Shown: positions 18,117 to 26,226 of the stretch, piece by piece
How the letters are laid out: the number at the start of each line of letters is the position of its first letter
Position numbering within the stretch: the first letter of the stretch is position 1
Assembly: GCF_900110705.1 (NCBI RefSeq)
Contig: NZ_FOEJ01000002.1
Span: 434,001-498,000 of the forward strand
DNA from: Loktanella sp. DSM 29012
GTDB lineage: Bacteria > Pseudomonadota > Alphaproteobacteria > Rhodobacterales > Rhodobacteraceae
Length of the DNA stretch: 64,000 bases
Direction of reading: 5' to 3'
Made by a program: the position numbers and the translations under genes
The notes under the pieces: generated by a model
Seen by the model: only the letters and a program-made list of their open reading frames with translations
The model's database searches: none
What the model was told of the DNA's origin: nothing

Positions 18117-18141
18117 AAAAGGCCCCGCAATTGCGAGGCCC
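18117..18141 (-). terminator. Terminator between rpmG and the DMT gene
   Basis: On the minus strand the hairpin GGCCTCGCAATTGCGGGGCC is followed by TTTT. It stands between two convergent genes and best fits the end of rpmG. Confidence 0.75.
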
Positions 18142-18166
18142 AGCGTAATCGTCAGATGCGGATCAA

Positions 18167-18334
18167 TTACTTGATCTTGCCTTCCTTGTACTCCACGTGC
18201 TTGCGCACAACGGGGTCGTACTTCTTGATGACCATCTTTTCGGTCATGGTACGGGCGTTTTTCTTGGTGACGTAGAAATGGCCTGTGCCCGCGGTGGAGT
18301 TCAGGCGGATCTTGATCGTGGTTGGCTTCGCCAT
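18167..18334 (-). CDS. rpmG: 50S ribosomal protein L33
   Basis: A 55-residue ribosomal protein that I translated by hand: it begins [20 protein letters not shown], continues [20 protein letters not shown] and ends [11 protein letters not shown]. This is the cysteine-free type of L33, common in alphaproteobacteria, so it does not bind zinc. A GGAGA-like site (reverse of tctcctg) precedes the ATG at 18334. It appears monocistronic, with its own terminator. Confidence 0.97.
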   Translation of the reverse strand: MAKPTTIKIRLNSTAGTGHFYVTKKNARTMTEKMVIKKYDPVVRKHVEYKEGKIK

Positions 18335-18442
18335 GGTGTCTCTCCTGTTCGCGGCGCAGACGCTTCGCGCGCGCGGATCATATCTCTTGAAGTCCGCCTT
18401 CTAACTGGCGCGGGGGCCGAGTCAACCGCAAAAGAGGTCAGA

Positions 18443-19516
18443 TTACAGATCAAACCCGACACGGAACATGGTTCCCCCTTCGGGAAGGGCGACCCAATCC
18501 AGTGCGCCGCCGATCTTGGCCGCCATGGATTGCACCACCATCATGCCCATGCCCGCGCCGTCCAGCGAGAAATCCGCAGCCAGACCGCAGCCGTTGTCGC
18601 GCACGCACAACGCAAGGCTGTTGTCGGACGGCCGGATGAGATCGACACCGATCACGCCGTCCAGCCCCAGTTCCGCGTGGCGCAAGGCATTCCCGGTCAG
18701 TTCCGCCACGATCAATCCCAATGCAAGGCTGACCTCGGATTTCACCCGCAGGTCCGGGCCCAACCCCGCATAATCCAGCCTGACGGTTCCGCCGATGCTT
18801 TGCTGGATATCCGCGCATAGCGATGACAGGTATTCGTCCAGCCCCACCTCGTCCGACATGGCGCGGTGCAGCTTGTCATGTACCGACGCGATGGTGCGCA
18901 CCCGCATGGCGGCGTCAGCCAGTGCTTCACGCACATTTTCATCGTCGGACGCGCGGGCCCGCATGTTCAGCATGCTCGACACCAGGCTCAGGCTGTTCTT
19001 GACCCGATGATCGACCTCGCGGCGCAACATCTCGCTTTCTGCCAGGGCTGCCTCCAACGCGGTCTGACGATCCACAAGGGTCGTCACATCCCGCGACACC
19101 GCCAGCACCCTGCCGACCGTGCCATCCGCCTCGAGAACCGGTGACACCGTCACAGCCCACCAGCGCGGTGTGCCCTTGGCCGTGGGGCAGAACGCCACGA
19201 ATTCCGATGTCTCACCGCCTGCCGCCGCCTGCACGGCGTCCCGCAGTCGGTCGGTTTCGGCCTCGGGCCACAGCGCCCACCAATCCTGACCCAGAATCAC
19301 ATCGACGTCGTCGATTTCCATCGCACCCTGTCCGGCGTAACTCATGAATATGAGGTTGCCGTCCAGGTTCAGCAATTTCACGCAGTCTGGCGAACTGGCG
19401 AGCAATGATAGTGTCAGGGACTGGTTTTGCGGCATAACACCGACCAACGCCGCATCATCACGGTCGATTGCGTCAGCGGTGCACCCTGTCCGAGTCGGTT
19501 GGCCGAGACGCGTCAT
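18443..19516 (-). CDS. PAS-domain sensor histidine kinase of the HWE/HisKA_2 type
   Basis: A 357-residue soluble kinase. Residues about 40-150 form a PAS domain (SPDCVKLLNLDGNLIFMSYAGQ ... WALWPEAE), with a PAC-like end (VLEADGTVGRVLAVSRDVT). The H-box EVDHRVKNSLSLVSSML (about residue 172) and the C-terminal ATPase with GLIVAELTGNALRHA and DNGCGL are of the HWE/HisKA_2 group. Such kinases in alphaproteobacteria often feed the general stress response (PhyR/EcfG) or respond to light, but there is no LOV cysteine motif here. No response regulator is adjacent. ATG 19516 is chosen for the GGGGGG upstream; starts at 19546 and 19576 are possible. Confidence 0.88.
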   Translation of the reverse strand: MTRLGQPTRTGCTADAIDRDDAALVGVMPQNQSLTLSLLASSPDCVKLLNLDGNLIFMSYAGQGAMEIDDVDVILGQDWWALWPEAETDRLRDAVQAAAGGETSEFVAFCPTAKGTPRWWAVTVSPVLEADGTVGRVLAVSRDVTTLVDRQTALEAALAESEMLRREVDHRVKNSLSLVSSMLNMRARASDDENVREALADAAMRVRTIASVHDKLHRAMSDEVGLDEYLSSLCADIQQSIGGTVRLDYAGLGPDLRVKSEVSLALGLIVAELTGNALRHAELGLDGVIGVDLIRPSDNSLALCVRDNGCGLAADFSLDGAGMGMMVVQSMAAKIGGALDWVALPEGGTMFRVGFDL

Positions 19517-19613
19517 ACTTAGCCCCCCAAAGACAAGTTCGATCATTAAATTACCTGCACCCCGACCATCGGTCAATTCTGCTTTGGTTTAGGGCGGGCG
19601 CATGGCGCGAGAT

Positions 19614-19991
19614 GACACGGATGGCCTATAAGCCGGATTTTGTCCCCCGCATTACTGCGGTTGGATGATCATTCGTCTAAAGCCGTCGTTACCGACGACC
19701 CTCTGGCTGCCAACCCGGGCCTCTCGGGTCAGGCGTCCCTGCCGGATCGCTCCGGCACGAGGCCCCTATTTGGCATTGCTCCCGGTGGGGCTTGCCGTGC
19801 CGCTTCTGTTGCCAGTCGCGCGGTGGGCTCTTACCCCACCGTTTCACCGTGACCACGCATGCGTGGCCGTCTGTTCTCTGTGGCGCTATCCCTGGGGTTA
19901 CCCCCGCCGGGCGTTACCCGGCACCGTGCCTTATGGAGTCCGGACTTTCCTCGACCGCTTGCGCGGCCGCGATCACCCGGCCATCCGTGTC
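19614..19991 (-). ncRNA. rnpB: RNase P RNA component (M1 RNA, class A)
   Basis: Catalytic RNA that trims the 5' leaders of tRNA precursors. Read on the minus strand it contains the universally conserved GAGGAAAGTCCGGAC near its 5' end, a GGGTAACCCC-type P-loop region, and the 3' segment GACAAAATCCGGCTTATAGG. The ends are set by the P1 helix: GACACGGATGGCC occurs at 19614-19626 and its exact reverse complement at 19979-19991, thirteen pairs closing a molecule of about 378 nucleotides. It lies ten bases past the amidase stop codon, so read-through from that operon may contribute to its transcription. Translated frames on the opposite strand here are not genes. Confidence 0.96.
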
Positions 19992-20000
19992 GGGTTTGCG

Positions 20001-20675
20001 TTACTGGGGCGAACCCTTTGCGTCAACGCCAAACCGTGCCGCCAGATCGGCGGCAAGCGCGCGGTCAGTGTCGTCCAGCGGCCCTGTATGGCGCGGTCTG
20101 AATCGCAGGCGGAACGCCGCCAGCAGCGTGTCGTCGTCCACATCCGCCGTATAGCCAAACCGCGCGAGGTCCGCGCGGAAATCCCCCGGCGTGGCCCGTT
20201 CAGGCCAGATCGACAGACCCTCGAGCGCCAGCCTGCGCCAGTCGAATCGCGCGCCGGGATCGATCTTGCGCCCCGGTGCCATGTCGGAATGGCCGATGAC
20301 GCGGTGTGCGGGAATGTTCCAACGCCCCATGATGCCGGCCACCAGATCACACAGTGCATCCATCTGCGCCGCGGCAAAGGGACAGGTGCCGATATTGGAC
20401 ATCTCGATCCCGATGGACCGGCTGTTCACGTCCGTCACGCAGCCCCAGCGCCCGGCCCCCGCATGCCACGCGCGCTGGTCCTCTGGCACCAGGGCCAGCA
20501 CCTCGCCGTCGGTGCCGATCAGGTAATGGGCCGATACCTCTCGCGCGGGATCACACAGCACACGGGCAGCGGCAGCGTGATCCGCCATCGCGGTGTAATG
20601 CAGCACGATGATATCGGGCACGGCACCGTCACGCCGCGGCCCGCAGTTTGGGGACGGATGCCGGATCGGGGTCAG
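20001..20675 (-). CDS. N-acetylmuramoyl-L-alanine amidase, AmpD-like (Amidase_2)
   Basis: A zinc amidase that cleaves the lactyl-amide bond of muropeptides in peptidoglycan recycling. Zinc-site motifs: IVLHYTAM (first His), then GHSDMAPGRKIDPGARFDW (second His, catalytic Lys and Asp), and IGIEMSN. A short C-terminal domain (residues about 160-224) resembles a peptidoglycan-binding helix bundle. The obvious start is GTG 20621, but the frame stays open upstream and encodes PSPNCGPRRDGAVPD, which is the conserved N-terminus of this family. The only plausible initiator there is CTG 20675, which overlaps the previous stop as CTGA. I use that start (224 aa) with moderate confidence. No signal peptide is visible, so the enzyme is probably cytoplasmic. 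Confidence 0.85.
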   Translation of the reverse strand: MTPIRHPSPNCGPRRDGAVPDIIVLHYTAMADHAAAARVLCDPAREVSAHYLIGTDGEVLALVPEDQRAWHAGAGRWGCVTDVNSRSIGIEMSNIGTCPFAAAQMDALCDLVAGIMGRWNIPAHRVIGHSDMAPGRKIDPGARFDWRRLALEGLSIWPERATPGDFRADLARFGYTADVDDDTLLAAFRLRFRPRHTGPLDDTDRALAADLAARFGVDAKGSPQ

Positions 20676-21367
20676 TTGCCAGTCGCCACAAGGCGGAACG
20701 GTGCCGGGTCCCAGCCACAGGCGAAGCCGTCGCCGTCGGGGTCAAGCCCGCGCGCATTGCGTTCCGGCCCGCCACGCGCCAGGAAATCGCGCTGTGCTGC
20801 ATCGGGCGAATTATATTCGGCGCAATTGCGTTCGAACGTGCGCTGACTGGCAAAGATGGACCGCGAATACCATTCCTGACCTTTGCGATTGGGCGCGGAC
20901 AAGGCGTATTCGACGATATTCGGTCCGGTATCGGCTGGCCGGTTCGGCACTGCAGTCGGCATGACGACCTGTCGCTGTGCAGCCAGTTGCGCGCGGCGCT
21001 GCGCATCGGATTCGATCGTTTCGCGCGATGCCACCGCGTCAAAGCTGTTTTCGTCGGACAGTGCTGCATTGTTCGATGCGACCTGCTGCACCCTGACTGC
21101 CGACAGCGGCGGGCCGACCTGCTCTGGTGCGGCGGCTGCACCCGCACCGATGCCCAATGCGGCCAGTTCAGAGGACGCGACCGCCTGATTGTCGGCACCA
21201 AGCGGCGCTGCAGCGACAGCGGAAGGTGCGCTGAAGGTTGCCGGCGCCTGCGCCTGCTGCGCGGCGCGTTGGCTTGCCATCACGGCCGCCGCGCCGCTAT
21301 CGGGCACACGCGGCGCACAGGCGGCAGTGGCAACCAGGGCCGTCAGACACAGAACAGAACGGATCAC
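20672..21367 (-). CDS. Lipoprotein with C-terminal Excalibur calcium-binding domain
   Basis: A 231-residue exported lipoprotein. The signal peptide with lipobox TAAC places the lipid on Cys17. A low-complexity Ala/Gln-rich linker (residues 20-110) follows, then a C-terminal Excalibur motif with an EF-hand-like loop, DPDGDGFACGWDP, preceded by NCAEYNSPDAAQRDFLARGG. Excalibur domains are found on cell-surface proteins and bind calcium in the characterised cases. GTG 21367 is the start because AAGGAGG lies eight bases upstream. The stop overlaps the next gene (amidase) in CTGA, which places a surface lipoprotein and a peptidoglycan amidase in one transcript. Confidence 0.85.
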   Translation of the reverse strand: MIRSVLCLTALVATAACAPRVPDSGAAAVMASQRAAQQAQAPATFSAPSAVAAAPLGADNQAVASSELAALGIGAGAAAAPEQVGPPLSAVRVQQVASNNAALSDENSFDAVASRETIESDAQRRAQLAAQRQVVMPTAVPNRPADTGPNIVEYALSAPNRKGQEWYSRSIFASQRTFERNCAEYNSPDAAQRDFLARGGPERNARGLDPDGDGFACGWDPAPFRLVATGN

Positions 21368-21396
21368 GTCACGCCTCCTTGAACGAATGATCCAGC

Positions 21397-22878
21397 CTAC
21401 CACCACTTGGCGGGCTTGGCGTTGAAACCTGCGCTGCGTTCCAGCGCATAGGCGACATTCAGCAGATCGCCCTCTTCCCAAGGACGACCGATCAGTTGCA
21501 GCCCCAGCGGCAATCCCTCGGCGTCCAGTCCGGCCGGCACGCTGATACCCGGCAGACCAGCGAGGTTCACCGTCACGGTGAATACGTCGTTGAGATACAT
21601 CTGGATCGGGTCAGCGTTCTTCATCTCGCCCAGACCAAAGGCGGCAGACGGCGTCGCTGGCGTCAGGATCGCATCGACACCATCCGCGAACACCTGATCG
21701 AAGTCACGCTTGATCAGCGCACGGACCCGGCGCGCACGGTTGTAATAGGCATCGTAGAAACCGGCGGACAGCACATAGGTGCCGACCATGACGCGGCGCT
21801 GCACCTCTGGACCGAAGCCCTCGGCGCGGGTCTTTTCGTACATCTCGGTGATGCCGTCGCCCGCGTCCAGCTTGGCCCGGTGGCCGAACCGCACACCGTC
21901 GTAGCGGGCAAGGTTCGATGACGCCTCGGCGGGTGCGATGACGTAATAGGCGGGCAGCGCGTATTTGGTGTGCGGCAGGGTGATGTCACGCACCTCTGCG
22001 CCTGCGTCACGCAGCATGGCAGTCCCGTCTTGCCACAGCTTTTCGATCTCGGCGGGCACGCCGTCCATACGGTATTCCTTTGGAATACCGATGACCTTGC
22101 CGCGAATATCGCCGGTCAGCGCGGCCTCGAAATCAGGCACGGGGATATTGGCCGACGTGCTGTCCTTGGCGTCGAAACCCGACATCGCCTGCAACATGAT
22201 CGCGCTGTCGCGCACGTCCTTGGTCATCGGGCCTGCCTGATCCAGCGACGAGGCAAAAGCCACGACGCCCCAGCGGCTGACGCGGCCATAGGTCGGTTTG
22301 ATCCCGGTGATGCCGGTGAATGCGGCGGGCTGGCGGATCGACCCGCCGGTATCGGTGCCGGTGGCCCCCAGGCACAGATCGGCGGCGACAGCGGCAGCGG
22401 ACCCGCCGGATGACCCGCCCGGCGTCAGCTGGCGGTCATCGACCTTCCACGGGTTGACGGCATCGCCGTAGACGGAGGTTTCGTTGCTGCTGCCCATGGC
22501 GAATTCGTCCATGTTCAGCTTGCCCAGCATCACCGCGCCTGCATCGAACAGCTGCGTCGTGACGGTGGATTCGTATTCCGGCTTGAACCCTTCGAGGATG
22601 CGGCTGGCCGCCTGAGAGGCGACCCCCTTGGTGCAGAACAGGTCCTTGATGCCCAGCGGGATACCGCACAAATCTGGCGCCTCACCCGCCTGAATGCGCT
22701 GATCCGCGCTCTTGGCTTGGCTTTCTGCAACTTCGGGCGTTTTGTGCACGAATGCGTTCAGCGTATCGGCCGCGTCAATCGCCGTCAGGCAGGCGCTGGT
22801 CAATTCAGCGCTGGTCACCTCGCCCTTGCGCAGGGCGTCACGGGCGGCGGCGATGGTCAGTTTGGTCAGATCGGACAT
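21397..22878 (-). CDS. gatA: Aspartyl/glutamyl-tRNA amidotransferase subunit A
   Basis: A 493-residue amidase-signature enzyme. It supplies ammonia to convert misacylated Glu-tRNAGln and/or Asp-tRNAAsn in the GatCAB complex. The Ser-cisSer-Lys catalytic triad is readable: Lys in [10 protein letters not shown], cis-Ser in [14 protein letters not shown] and the nucleophilic Ser in [14 protein letters not shown]. The length is standard. Its ATG overlaps the gatC stop by one base (TAATG), a classic coupled start. gatB is not in the window. Confidence 0.97.
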   Translation of the reverse strand: MSDLTKLTIAAARDALRKGEVTSAELTSACLTAIDAADTLNAFVHKTPEVAESQAKSADQRIQAGEAPDLCGIPLGIKDLFCTKGVASQAASRILEGFKPEYESTVTTQLFDAGAVMLGKLNMDEFAMGSSNETSVYGDAVNPWKVDDRQLTPGGSSGGSAAAVAADLCLGATGTDTGGSIRQPAAFTGITGIKPTYGRVSRWGVVAFASSLDQAGPMTKDVRDSAIMLQAMSGFDAKDSTSANIPVPDFEAALTGDIRGKVIGIPKEYRMDGVPAEIEKLWQDGTAMLRDAGAEVRDITLPHTKYALPAYYVIAPAEASSNLARYDGVRFGHRAKLDAGDGITEMYEKTRAEGFGPEVQRRVMVGTYVLSAGFYDAYYNRARRVRALIKRDFDQVFADGVDAILTPATPSAAFGLGEMKNADPIQMYLNDVFTVTVNLAGLPGISVPAGLDAEGLPLGLQLIGRPWEEGDLLNVAYALERSAGFNAKPAKWW

Positions 22879-23165
22879 TATTCCACCACCTTGGGCACGG
22901 CAAAGAAACCCTCGCGGGCGTCGGGCGCATTGGCGAGCACCTTGTCCTGCTGGTCACCATCGGTCACCACGTCATCGCGGCGATACAGGCGTTGCGGCGT
23001 GACGGATGTCATCGGTTCCACCCCGTCCACATCAACCTCGTTCAGCTGCTCGATAAAGCCCAAGATCGCACTGAATTCCTGCGCAAGCGCGGGCAAAGCG
23101 TCGTCTTCGACCTTGATGCGCGCCAGTTTGGCCACGCGGCGGGCGGTGTCGGTATCGATGGACAT
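22878..23165 (-). CDS. gatC: Aspartyl/glutamyl-tRNA amidotransferase subunit C
   Basis: A 95-residue subunit that wraps around GatA and stabilises the GatCAB complex. The N-terminal [12 protein letters not shown] pattern and the centre [23 protein letters not shown] are family hallmarks, and the C-terminus ends in FFAVPKVVE. The start at 23165 begins [17 protein letters not shown]; the frame is open further upstream but without family similarity. It leads the gatC-gatA operon and is divergent from the UPF0173 hydrolase gene. Confidence 0.96.
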   Translation of the reverse strand: MSIDTDTARRVAKLARIKVEDDALPALAQEFSAILGFIEQLNEVDVDGVEPMTSVTPQRLYRRDDVVTDGDQQDKVLANAPDAREGFFAVPKVVE

Positions 23166-23291
23166 CGGGGCCTCGTTTCTACGGTTCAGCCTGCGTTTAC
23201 CCGCCCCGGCGATGCGCTGCAAGCACGGCTGCATTGCCGGGCGGGGTGCGCAAGCTACCATGACGGCATCGCACAAGAAGGAATGACCGAG

Positions 23292-23981
23292 ATGAATATC
23301 ACATGGCTGGGCCACGCCAGTTTTCGTATCGAAATCGCGGAGGCAGTGCTGCTGATCGACCCCTGGCTGAACGGCAACCCGTCGTTTCCGGACGACCAGC
23401 GCGACGCAGCGATCGCAGGAACGACACATATCCTGCTGACCCACGGTCACGGCGACCACGCAAGCGAGGTCCAGCAGATCGCACGGGACACGGGCGCACC
23501 GGTCTACGGCATCGTGGAACTGATGGGCGTCATCGCGGGCGACGGCATCGAAACCGTGGGTTTCAACAAGGGCGGCACCGTCGATCTGAACGGCGCGCAT
23601 GTCACGATGGTCAACGCGGTGCATTCATCGTCCTTTGACGGGGCGGACGGCACGCGGGTCGCGGGCACCGAATGCGGTTTCATGATCGCGGGTGAAGGCA
23701 AAACGATCTATTTCAGCGGCGACACCGACATCATGGCCGACATGGACTGGATGGGCGACTTGCACAAACCCGACATCGGCATTCTGTGCGCGGGTGGATT
23801 CTACACGATGGACATGGGCCGCGCGGCCTATGCCGCGAAACGGTATTTCAATTTTTCAACCGTGATCCCTTGCCACTATGGCACGTTCGACGCGCTGGCA
23901 CAGGACGCGCAGGTCATGCGCGACGCCCTGCCCGGCGTCGATGTGGCGACACCAGCGGTGATGGATACCGTCACGTTGTAA
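23292..23981 (+). CDS. UPF0173 metal-dependent hydrolase (metallo-beta-lactamase fold)
   Basis: A 229-residue cytoplasmic protein. It begins [14 protein letters not shown] and carries the metal-binding motif [10 protein letters not shown] (residues about 51-60), then AVHSSS and the GDTDIMADM site. The end, with [12 protein letters not shown], completes the UPF0173 pattern. The physiological substrate of this conserved family is not known. ATG 23292 is preferred to 23283 because AAGGA is then at a normal distance. It is monocistronic, and a hairpin plus terminator follow. Confidence 0.9.
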   Translation: MNITWLGHASFRIEIAEAVLLIDPWLNGNPSFPDDQRDAAIAGTTHILLTHGHGDHASEVQQIARDTGAPVYGIVELMGVIAGDGIETVGFNKGGTVDLNGAHVTMVNAVHSSSFDGADGTRVAGTECGFMIAGEGKTIYFSGDTDIMADMDWMGDLHKPDIGILCAGGFYTMDMGRAAYAAKRYFNFSTVIPCHYGTFDALAQDAQVMRDALPGVDVATPAVMDTVTL

Positions 23982-23990
23982 GCCGCCGAA

Positions 23991-24012
23991 CCGATTGCCA
24001 ATTGGCAATCGG
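23991..24012. repeat. Perfect 22-base palindrome downstream of the UPF0173 gene
   Basis: The half-site CCGATTGCCAA is followed at once by its exact reverse complement. No T-run is attached, so it is not a complete terminator by itself; it may be a protein-binding site, a processing hairpin or part of a bipartite 3' end. Confidence 0.7.
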
Positions 24013-24016
24013 GGCG

Positions 24017-24064
24017 AAAACCACCGCGCGTCAGATGGTTCGATCTGCGCGCGGTGGGGTTTTT
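24017..24064 (+). terminator. Intrinsic terminator of the UPF0173 gene
   Basis: AAAACCACCGCGCG (24017-24030) pairs with CGCGCGGTGGGGTTTT (24047-24062, one wobble-like offset), with an inner CAGAT/ATCTG helix, and ends in a T-run. Confidence 0.85.
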
Positions 24065-24169
24065 CATTGGTAAATTTTCAGGCCGCGCGAGACCGCCCAT
24101 GCGGGATGCCGTGACACGGTGACGCAATCGTGATTACCCTGAGCGCGATCAGCAAAAGGGAGATCACAC

Positions 24170-24607
24170 ATGGGACTTTTCAGCTTTGTCAAAGATGCGG
24201 GCAAGAAACTGTTCGGCAAGGACGACGCGCCGGAATCGACACAAGAGGCGCTGAACGCCGAACTGAAGGATCTGGGCCTCGACGCATCCGACGTGCAGGT
24301 CACGGTCGAGGGCGACAAGGTCATGATCAAGGGCAAGGCCCCGACTCAGGAACAGCGCGAAAAGATCATTCTGGCCGCAGGCAACGTCGATGGCGTGGCT
24401 GCAGTCGAAGAGGAAATCAAAGTCGCGGACGCGGCCGCAGAGCCGGTGTTCTACACCGTGAAAAAAGGCGACACCCTGTCCGCCATCGCACAAGCCACGA
24501 TGGGCAAGGCCAGCAAGTACCACGCCATTTTCGAGGCAAACAAGCCGATGCTGTCCGACCCGGACAAAATCTATCCCGGTCAGAACCTGCGCATCCCGCA
24601 GGAATGA
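24170..24607 (+). CDS. BON-LysM protein, Kbp (YgaU)-like
   Basis: A 145-residue soluble protein. It starts MGLFSFVKDAGKKLFG, followed by a BON domain (residues about 30-85, with VQVTVEGDKVMIKGKAPTQE) and a C-terminal LysM domain (about 95-143, YTVKKGDTLSAIAQ ... IYPGQNLRIPQE). The same arrangement is found in E. coli Kbp/YgaU, a cytoplasmic potassium-binding protein induced by osmotic and stationary-phase stress. No signal peptide is present, consistent with that role. ATG 24170 has AAAGGGAG nearby. It is convergent with tadA, the two stops being separated by a single base. Confidence 0.9.
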   Translation: MGLFSFVKDAGKKLFGKDDAPESTQEALNAELKDLGLDASDVQVTVEGDKVMIKGKAPTQEQREKIILAAGNVDGVAAVEEEIKVADAAAEPVFYTVKKGDTLSAIAQATMGKASKYHAIFEANKPMLSDPDKIYPGQNLRIPQE

Positions 24608-24608
24608 A

Positions 24609-25055
24609 CTAGCGTTTCGACGCAAAAAAGCGGCGCAGCAGGTCTTCGGATTGTTGCGCCGCAATGCCGTCATAGACCTGAGGCGCGTGGTGGCATTGCG
24701 GGTGGCTGAACACCCGCGGCCCTTGAGCGACACCCCCCGATTTCAAATCAGACGCACCGTAATAAAGGCGCGCCAATCGCGCGTTGCTGATCGCGGCGGC
24801 GCACATCGGGCATGGTTCCAGCGTCACATACAGATCGCAACCGGTCAGCCGTTCCTGCCCCATGGCCGCACAGGCGGCCCGGATCGCGAGCACCTCGGCG
24901 TGGGCGGTGGGGTCGTTCAGTTCCCGCGTGCGGTTTCCGGCCTGCGCCAGTACGCCGTCGGGCCCCACGATCACGGCACCCACCGGCACTTCGTCCCGGT
25001 CGGCGGCGGCACGGGCCTGTGCCAGCGCGAGGTCCATGTAGCTGCGAAATATCAT
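24609..25055 (-). CDS. tadA: tRNA-specific adenosine deaminase
   Basis: A 148-residue zinc deaminase that makes inosine at position 34 of tRNA-Arg(ACG). The catalytic signature HAEVLAI (His and proton-shuttle Glu) and the zinc cysteines in LEPCPMCAAAI are present, and EVPVGAVIV is the conserved N-terminal strand. The length matches bacterial TadA. The start at 25055 gives MIFRSYMDLALAQA; an internal Met six residues on is possible. It diverges from the pseudouridine synthase gene across only 64 bases. Confidence 0.95.
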   Translation of the reverse strand: MIFRSYMDLALAQARAAADRDEVPVGAVIVGPDGVLAQAGNRTRELNDPTAHAEVLAIRAACAAMGQERLTGCDLYVTLEPCPMCAAAISNARLARLYYGASDLKSGGVAQGPRVFSHPQCHHAPQVYDGIAAQQSEDLLRRFFASKR

Positions 25056-25119
25056 GCCCCGTCATGCCCGCAGGTGGGACACTCTGGCAAGCCCCACGGA
25101 TTCGAGGTATCGCGGAGGG

Positions 25120-25950
25120 ATGACAGAGAACACTCCAGACGGCGACCGCATCGCCAAGGTCCTATCGCGCAGCGGCGTGGCGTCGCGCCGCGAGGCCGAA
25201 CGCATGATCGAAGCCGGGCGCGTCAGCGTCAACGGCAAGACGATCACCAGCCCCGCGCTGAACGTGACCGACCGCGACCGCATCGTGGTCGACGGCAAAC
25301 CCGTGGGCAAGCCCGAGGCCCCGCGCCTGTGGCTGTATCACAAGCCCGCAGGCCTTGTGACCACGGCGAGCGACGATCAGGGCCGGGAAACGGTGTTCGA
25401 CAAACTGCCAGAGGATCTGCCGCGCGTCATGAGCGTGGGCCGACTGGACATCAATTCCGAAGGTCTGCTGCTGCTGACCAACGACGGCGGGATCAAGCGC
25501 AGGCTGGAACTGCCCAGCACCGGCTGGCTGCGCCGCTACCGCGTGCGCATCAAGGGATCGGTGTCAGAGGGGAAACTGGACGAATTGCGCGCGGGCATCA
25601 CCGTCGAAGGCGTCAGCTATCAGCCGATGATCGTGACATTCGACCGCCAGCAGGGCGCAAACGCCTGGCTGACAATCAGCATCCGCGAAGGCAAGAACCG
25701 CGAGATCCGCCGCGCGATGGAGGCCGTGGGCACCATCGTGAACCGGCTGATCCGTGTCAGCTATGGCCCGTTCCAACTGGGCAATCTGGCGGCCGGTGCC
25801 GTCGAAGAAGTCAAGGGGCGCGTGCTGCGCGACCAGCTGGGCATGGCCGCCCCCGAACCGGCGACCCGCGCGCGCAAACCGGTGCAAAGACCACGCAAAC
25901 CCGGCAGCGAGGGTCCCAGACCGCAGCGCGGTGCCCCAAAGCGCAGATAG
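25120..25950 (+). CDS. rluB: Large-subunit rRNA pseudouridine synthase, RluB/RsuA family
   Basis: A 276-residue enzyme. An N-terminal S4 RNA-binding domain (RIAKVLSRSGVASRREAERMIEAG, residues 7-30) precedes the catalytic domain with the active-site aspartate in GRLDINSEGLLLLTNDG (near residue 110) and the KNREIRRAMEAVG motif. The tail is basic and proline-rich (residues 245-276). RluB modifies 23S rRNA U2605 in E. coli; RluE/RluF-type targets cannot be excluded. ATG 25120 has GGAGGG immediately upstream, closer than usual, but no better start is seen. Confidence 0.9.
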   Translation: MTENTPDGDRIAKVLSRSGVASRREAERMIEAGRVSVNGKTITSPALNVTDRDRIVVDGKPVGKPEAPRLWLYHKPAGLVTTASDDQGRETVFDKLPEDLPRVMSVGRLDINSEGLLLLTNDGGIKRRLELPSTGWLRRYRVRIKGSVSEGKLDELRAGITVEGVSYQPMIVTFDRQQGANAWLTISIREGKNREIRRAMEAVGTIVNRLIRVSYGPFQLGNLAAGAVEEVKGRVLRDQLGMAAPEPATRARKPVQRPRKPGSEGPRPQRGAPKRR

Positions 25951-26025
25951 GGTGCAAAAATCCTCGCAAATCGAGCGACCCATCACTACCTAAGTGTCCT
26001 ATGACCCTAACCGGACCGGTCGCTG

Positions 26026-26226
26026 ATGCTGCGTATTGTCCTCATTTTGCTGCTGATTGCGGGCGCGGCCTTTGCCGTGGGGACCGTGGCGTCGGCAGTG
26101 CGCGCCATGACCAGTGATCCCCTCACGTCGGAGTCCCCGATGCCGAAACCATTTCGCCTGATTTCCTTTGTTCTGCTGTTTTTGCTGATGCTGGGGGTCA
26201 GCACCGGCTGGCTGGGGGCCGCCTGA
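26026..26226 (+). CDS. Small two-span membrane protein, first gene of the XpaC-TelA operon
   Basis: A 66-residue protein with two hydrophobic segments (LRIVLILLLIAGAAFAVGTV at 2-21 and a second at about 44-62) joined by a short polar loop with two prolines. I do not recognise a family. Its stop overlaps the XpaC start in TGATG (26224-26228), so it is translated with the downstream genes. No strong ribosome-binding site is seen before ATG 26026, so the exact start is uncertain. Its position and membrane topology suggest a partner of the XpaC membrane protein. Confidence 0.7.
   Translation: MLRIVLILLLIAGAAFAVGTVASAVRAMTSDPLTSESPMPKPFRLISFVLLFLLMLGVSTGWLGAA

Noticed and set aside
19665-20846. 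Plus-strand open frame across rnpB and the amidase gene
   Set aside because: It translates the complement of RNase P RNA and of a confirmed gene.
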